A stretch of DNA of 46,257 nucleotides from assembly GCF_036781485.1 (NCBI RefSeq), contig NZ_DAIQAX010000009.1:12440-58696 (forward strand), given 5' to 3'. Origin of the DNA: Thermocrinis sp. (GTDB taxonomy: Bacteria; Aquificota; Aquificia; Aquificales; Aquificaceae). Under the pieces are notes generated by a model. That model saw only the letters and a list, made by a program, of their open reading frames with translations, had not been told where the DNA came from and ran no database searches. This document shows positions 42,625 to 46,257 of the stretch, one piece after another. The translations under genes were made by a program, and so were the position numbers. Numbering within the stretch: position 1 is the stretch's first letter; every line of letters starts with the position of its first letter.

Positions 42625-43049
42625 AATGGTAAAAGATACTTTGGTTTTTCCTTTAAGCTTTCAAGCAAAAGGTGGTTTTCTTTGCTTTTCTCTTTCCAGT
42701 GTTTTCTCCTCTTTCTGTAAATTTCTCTTAGGTATTCCTTTAGCTTAAGGCTGGGATACTTGCCTTTGGCTACTTTGTGCAGATGCCACCACCACTTTTC
42801 TATGGGCTGGCTTTGGTCATCTTCTAATGGTTCGTCGCTTGACTCCATAAGTTCTATAAACCTGTGCACGTTTTGGAAAAGCTTTCTATCTGCCTTTATC
42901 ACGTAAGGGCTTTCCTCCAAACCTTCCCGATGGATCCTTTCCCTAAGGGTAATTATTAAATTTGGATAACCCACTCCATAATTCATCAACATTTCCAACT
43001 CAGCGTAATACACGTAGTCAATTTCTAAGTTATCCCTGATCAATATCAT
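42612..43049 (-). CDS. Hypothetical protein between lipA and pheA
   Basis: I do not recognise this 145-residue protein. It is soluble, with an aromatic and acidic N-terminal half (NLEIDYVYYAELEMLMNYG, ESPYVIKADRKLFQ), a Trp-rich centre (IEKWWWHLHKVAKGKYPSL) and a strongly basic helical end (EIYRKRRKHWKEK). No membrane segment, Cys pair or nucleotide motif is visible. It overlaps lipA by four bases and pheA by 13, so it is a genuine translated gene of that run. Basic tail and aromatic patch could suit nucleic-acid binding, but this is only a guess. Confidence 0.6.
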   Translation of the reverse strand: MILIRDNLEIDYVYYAELEMLMNYGVGYPNLIITLRERIHREGLEESPYVIKADRKLFQNVHRFIELMESSDEPLEDDQSQPIEKWWWHLHKVAKGKYPSLKLKEYLREIYRKRRKHWKEKSKENHLLLESLKEKPKYLLPLWKS

Positions 43050-43882
43050 AATGAATAATTATATACCACGTGGTAAGCTTTGTAAGAGCTTCTTACGTTT
43101 GGACCACTAACCACATACTTAAAACCTAAACTTAAAGCAATCTCTTTTAGTTTTTCAAACTCTTCTGGAGTGTAATACTTTACCACTGGATGATGCTTTA
43201 CAGAGGGTTGGTAATACTGTCCAATCGTCAGAATATCACAATCCACGCTCCGCAGGTCTTGCATAACCTTGATTATTTCATCTTCTCTTTCACCAAAGCC
43301 CAGTATTAGCGCAGATTTGGTGTGTATGTCGCTTTTAAGTTCTTTGGCACTTTTGAGGATCTCTAAACTCCTTTTGTAATCCGCACCTTTTCTTACTTGG
43401 GCATACAGTCTTGGCACGGTTTCCACGTTGTGATTTAACACGTCCGGTTTTGCATCCAAAACAACTTTTAGCGAATCGTAAGAGCCTCCAAAGTCTGGAA
43501 TAAGCACTTCAACTTTAATGCCTTCTATGTTTTCCTTCAAAAGTCTTATGCACTTGGCAAAGTGTGAAGCGCCACCATCTTTTAGGTCATCCCTTGTAGG
43601 AGAAGTAATGACCACGTATTTTAGGTTTAAAAGCTTAACCGTTTCCAAAAGCCTGTAAGGTTCCTCTTCATCTACGGGAAGGCTTTTGCCCCTTTTGAGG
43701 TTGCAAAAGCTACACCCTCTGGTGCAAGTATCTCCCAAAATCATAAAGGTGGCAGTTCCTGAACTAAAGCATTCGGATATGTTTGGACATCTTGACTCTT
43801 CGCAAACAGTGTGAAGTTTTGCATTTCTTAAGAGCTTTTTTAGTTGGTGGGTTTTACTGAGAATAAGCACGGGTTTGGTCAT
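43046..43882 (-). CDS. lipA: Lipoyl synthase
   Basis: Radical SAM enzyme that inserts two sulfurs into octanoyl groups on lipoyl domains. The 278 residues hold the auxiliary cluster cysteines 27, 32 and 38 (CEESRCPNISEC) and the radical SAM cysteines 53, 57 and 60 (CTRGCSFC). The family's TSPTRDDLKDGGASHFAKCI is intact, and the C-terminus has the RSSY motif. It is shorter than many homologues (about 290-320). lipB and the lipoylated complexes are not in the window. Confidence 0.95.
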   Translation of the reverse strand: MTKPVLILSKTHQLKKLLRNAKLHTVCEESRCPNISECFSSGTATFMILGDTCTRGCSFCNLKRGKSLPVDEEEPYRLLETVKLLNLKYVVITSPTRDDLKDGGASHFAKCIRLLKENIEGIKVEVLIPDFGGSYDSLKVVLDAKPDVLNHNVETVPRLYAQVRKGADYKRSLEILKSAKELKSDIHTKSALILGFGEREDEIIKVMQDLRSVDCDILTIGQYYQPSVKHHPVVKYYTPEEFEKLKEIALSLGFKYVVSGPNVRSSYKAYHVVYNYSL

Positions 43883-43889
43883 TTTGGAT

Positions 43890-43895
43890 TATAAT
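43890..43895 (+). promoter_or_regulatory. -10 box for tRNA-Val
   Basis: TATAAT is 12 bases before the tRNA 5' end, with no clear -35. It overlaps the divergent lipA start region. Confidence 0.5.
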
Positions 43896-43906
43896 TTTAA
43901 ATCTAA

Positions 43907-43979
43907 AGGCGCATAGCTCAGCTGGCAGAGCGCTGGCCCGACACGCCAGAGGTCGGCGGTTCAAGTCCGCCTGCGCCTA
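43907..43979 (+). tRNA. tRNA-Val (GAC anticodon)
   Basis: A complete 73-base cloverleaf can be folded by eye. Acceptor stem AGGCGCA pairs with TGCGCCT, with discriminator A. The D arm is GCTC/GAGC, the anticodon stem CTGGC/GCCAG with loop CCGACAC (anticodon GAC, reading GUC and GUU), and the T arm GGCGG/CCGCC with loop TTCAAGT. CCA is not encoded. The 3' end is one base from the end of the convergent moaC gene. Confidence 0.92.
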
Positions 43980-43980
43980 T

Positions 43981-44730
43981 TTAAAGATTACCTAACCATT
44001 CTCCAAAGCTTTCAAAAAAAGCCTTTATTAGCTTCTCTGAAGGTTCAAGTTGAACCACTATTATATTACCCCTTTTGCCCACCACTACGCCGCTCTTTAA
44101 CTCTGTTGGCAGTACACAGAAAAGGTGATTGTTTATAACTGAGCTTATACCCAAATACTCTTCAAACTCCTCTTTTTCTGTGCTTATAAGCAGGTCAAAA
44201 TTCCCGTCTTGAGCAACTTGAGCGTGCAGGTTTTTCAGGTATTCCTCAATCAGTTTTTTAAAGCGTTCGTCTGTCCTTATAAAAACTCTTTTACCTTCCA
44301 AAGACTTCCCCCACTGGGACTTTCCACCCGATTTTTCCAAAAGTTTTATCTCTTGGATAAACATACTACTGTCTAAGCCCTTACACATATCATAGACCGT
44401 TAGCAGAGCTACAGACACCGCCGTTAAAGCTTCCATTTCGTAGCCCGTTTTAGACGTTCCAAGGACTGTAGAAAAAATTTCCAAGTAATTTTTCCCAACT
44501 TTTACTTCCACTTCAACGTGTTCTAAGGGAATGGGATGGCAGAAGGGTAGGAGTTCTGCAGTTTTCTTGCTTGCCATTATGCCGGCTAACCTGCACGCAG
44601 ACAGCACATCCCCTTTCGGAATTTGCCTACTTAGGATCCTTTGCACAGTATCTTCTTTAAGGGAGATCTTGCCATAAGCCTTGGCAAACCTAAGGGTTAT
44701 GGGTTTTGTAGATACATCTACGGTTCGCAT
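43981..44730 (-). CDS. moaC: Cyclic pyranopterin monophosphate synthase MoaC with extra C-terminal domain
   Basis: Forms cyclic pyranopterin monophosphate in molybdenum (or tungsten) cofactor synthesis. Residues 1-135 are MoaC, with LLPFCHPIPLEHVEVEV, the GYEMEALTAVSVALLTVYDMCK block and catalytic Asp114 and Lys117. The remaining 110 residues (about 141-249) are extra. They resemble a shortened, degraded MoaB/MogA domain: FDLLIST where VDxVxTTGGTG is usual, and VVVGKRGNIIVVQL like its AGxRGxTLVVNLPG end. The GGTG motif is missing. It follows rtcB by one base. Confidence 0.88.
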   Translation of the reverse strand: MRTVDVSTKPITLRFAKAYGKISLKEDTVQRILSRQIPKGDVLSACRLAGIMASKKTAELLPFCHPIPLEHVEVEVKVGKNYLEIFSTVLGTSKTGYEMEALTAVSVALLTVYDMCKGLDSSMFIQEIKLLEKSGGKSQWGKSLEGKRVFIRTDERFKKLIEEYLKNLHAQVAQDGNFDLLISTEKEEFEEYLGISSVINNHLFCVLPTELKSGVVVGKRGNIIVVQLEPSEKLIKAFFESFGEWLGNL

Positions 44731-44731
44731 G

Positions 44732-46177
44732 TTAGCCTTTTAGAGTTCCTAAAGGTCTGAGCCTTAGCACAAGCTTTGCTATTCCTAAAGCATCCACCAC
44801 CTTTACTACTTCCGATACGTCTTTGTAAGCTTGAGGGATCTCTTCCGCAACAGTGCCTTTGCCCCTTGCTACCACTACAAGGTCTCCAAGAATCTTCTCC
44901 AATCCCTCTTTTTTTACAAATTCCTTGGCTTTAGTTCTGGACATTAATCTACCTGCACCGTGGCATGCGGTCCCAAAGCTAACGTCCATGCTTTTGCTTT
45001 GTCCAACCAAAAGGAAAGAATACCTTCCCACGTCCCCCGGTATTATAACTGGCTGACCCACTTTCCTGTAGGCGGGAGGCACTTCAGGGTTTAAAGGTGG
45101 AAAGGCTCTGGTGGCACCCTTTCTGTGAACCAATATTTTTTGGGCCTTTCCATCTATTCTATGCTCCTCTATTTTTGCTATGTTGTGGGCCAAATCGTAT
45201 ATTAGCCTGTAGCCCAACTCAGCCCAAGATAGTCCAAAAAACCTCCTTATCGTATCCGCTGTTAAAAACCCAAGGATCTGCCTGTTTGCAAAGGCATAGT
45301 TTGCTGCACTGTTCATAGCCTTAAAGTAGGCCTGCCCTTCCGGAGAATTAAAGGGCATGCACGCCAGTTGCATGTCCGGAATGTCTATATCGTATTTCTT
45401 CAGCGCATCCTTTGCCGTCTTTAGGTAATCTACACACACCTGATGGCCAAAACCCCTTGAACCAGAATGAACCATAATGCACACTTGACCAAGGCTAAGC
45501 CCAAGCTGTTCTGCAACTTCCTCATCATAAATCTCGTCTATGGTTTGAACTTCTACAAAGTGATTGCCAGAGCCAACCGTGCCAAGCTCGTCTGAACCCC
45601 TTTCGTAAGCTTCTTTTGAAACTTTTGACGGGTCTGCATTCGGAAGAGCTCCAAAGCTTTCTATATGCTCAAGGTCTTCTTTAAAGCCAAAACCTTGCTC
45701 AACAGCCCACTTGGCTCCTTTTATAGCCACCTCTTCCATTTGGGACTTTGTAAGCTTTATCTTTCCCGTAGAACCAACCCCTGCGGGCACTGCCTTTAGG
45801 ATCTCTTCCATAAGCTTTTTTCTTTCGGGATACACCCTATCTGCCGTGAGGTTGGTAGCTATAAGCCTTACCCCGCAGTTTATGTCATAACCCACAGACC
45901 CTGGGCTTATTATCCCTCCTTCTTCTGGATCCGTTGCCATCACACCACCCACAGGAAAGCCATAGCCCACATGAACGTCAGGCATAACATATATAGCTTT
46001 CTTTACTCCCGGCAAAGTTGCGGCATTCGCCGCCTGCCTTATAGCATCCTCCTCTAAGATTTCAAAGAGCCTATCGCTCAGGTAAAAATACACAGGCACC
46101 CTTTGCCCTTGAATGGTGTTTTCTTTTAGTTCGTAGGTGTAAGGTCCAACTTTAACTAACTCCTCTTTGAGTCCCAT
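44732..46177 (-). CDS. rtcB: RNA-splicing ligase RtcB
   Basis: GTP- and metal-dependent ligase that joins 2',3'-cyclic phosphate or 3'-phosphate ends to 5'-OH ends, for RNA repair. The 481 residues contain the active-site block VMPDVHVGYGFPVGGVMATD, the metal Cys in GSVGYDINCGVRL, GTVGSGNHFVEVQ, and the guanylylated His in ACHGAGRLMSR. There is no intein. No archease or RtcA gene is adjacent. TATATA lies six bases before the ATG on the minus strand and no Shine-Dalgarno is seen. Confidence 0.96.
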   Translation of the reverse strand: MGLKEELVKVGPYTYELKENTIQGQRVPVYFYLSDRLFEILEEDAIRQAANAATLPGVKKAIYVMPDVHVGYGFPVGGVMATDPEEGGIISPGSVGYDINCGVRLIATNLTADRVYPERKKLMEEILKAVPAGVGSTGKIKLTKSQMEEVAIKGAKWAVEQGFGFKEDLEHIESFGALPNADPSKVSKEAYERGSDELGTVGSGNHFVEVQTIDEIYDEEVAEQLGLSLGQVCIMVHSGSRGFGHQVCVDYLKTAKDALKKYDIDIPDMQLACMPFNSPEGQAYFKAMNSAANYAFANRQILGFLTADTIRRFFGLSWAELGYRLIYDLAHNIAKIEEHRIDGKAQKILVHRKGATRAFPPLNPEVPPAYRKVGQPVIIPGDVGRYSFLLVGQSKSMDVSFGTACHGAGRLMSRTKAKEFVKKEGLEKILGDLVVVARGKGTVAEEIPQAYKDVSEVVKVVDALGIAKLVLRLRPLGTLKG

Positions 46178-46257
46178 ACTTTCTATATAATATACTTCAA
46201 TCCCCTTTGGGAAAGCTTGAGGGTTCTGATGTAGCCCTTGTTAAATTGGCAACTGAA
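46178..46257. other. Window end with no assignable gene
   Basis: The last 80 bases hold the AT-rich rtcB upstream region and a short stretch with no coding or RNA signal that I can support. Confidence 0.4.

Noticed and set aside
46200..46257. Possible CRISPR repeat-like sequence at the window end
   Set aside because: Only a single copy is visible with no spacer-repeat periodicity, and the window ends.

Overview
The window is a dense, AT-leaning bacterial chromosome segment with about 48 protein genes, one tRNA and very short intergenic gaps. Gene content and protein style (Glu/Lys-rich, compact, many ATGA overlaps, strong GGAGG ribosome sites) suggest a thermophilic, chemolithoautotrophic member of the Aquificaceae, close to Hydrogenobacter or Thermocrinis. 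Supporting points are a dispersed ATP synthase locus with separate b and b' subunits, a split gatA/gatB, an NADP-type isocitrate dehydrogenase next to era, and a c-type heme fused to a cytochrome bd-like subunit. This assignment is inference from gene content; no rRNA is present to confirm it.

Layout, left to right. Positions 1-3957 (minus) form one run: a helix-turn-helix/coiled-coil protein, gatB, rpiB, atpF', atpF, atpH and the first codons of another gene. Then come thiS (plus) and a minus run of atpD, rph, a possible gene remnant, a DsbC-like lipoprotein and an Na+-dependent transporter. Positions 9170-17679 (plus) hold a thiamine-binding-type protein with a Lon-like protease, then fabD, gatA, tsaB, a HerA-like ATPase and an N-acetylmuramoyl-alanine amidase. 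infB-queE (minus) face gmk-rpoZ-CopD-like-lytic transglycosylase (plus).

Positions 23500-26377 form a self-contained plus unit with a near-consensus promoter, strong ribosome sites and a terminator. It encodes two membrane proteins of the cytochrome bd CydA superfamily. The first carries a C-terminal cytochrome c domain and lacks the long quinol loop; the second is a paralogue of the first, not a CydB. I regard this as the most interesting system in the window.

The right half holds hemL, a YqiA-like hydrolase, obgE, ribBA and a small membrane protein (minus); folK (plus); znuABC (minus); icd-era plus a broken gene (minus); ctpA-tsaD-tldD-slipin-DUF58 (plus); lipA-orf145-pheA (minus); tRNA-Val(GAC) (plus); and rtcB-moaC (minus). 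MoaC carries an unusual C-terminal domain.

Most genes are housekeeping: translation (gatA, gatB, infB, era, obgE, tsaB, tsaD, tRNA), cell wall (amidase, transglycosylase), cofactors (thiS, ribBA, folK, hemL, lipA, moaC, queE) and energy (ATP synthase, bd-like complex). No mobile element, CRISPR array or transposase was seen.
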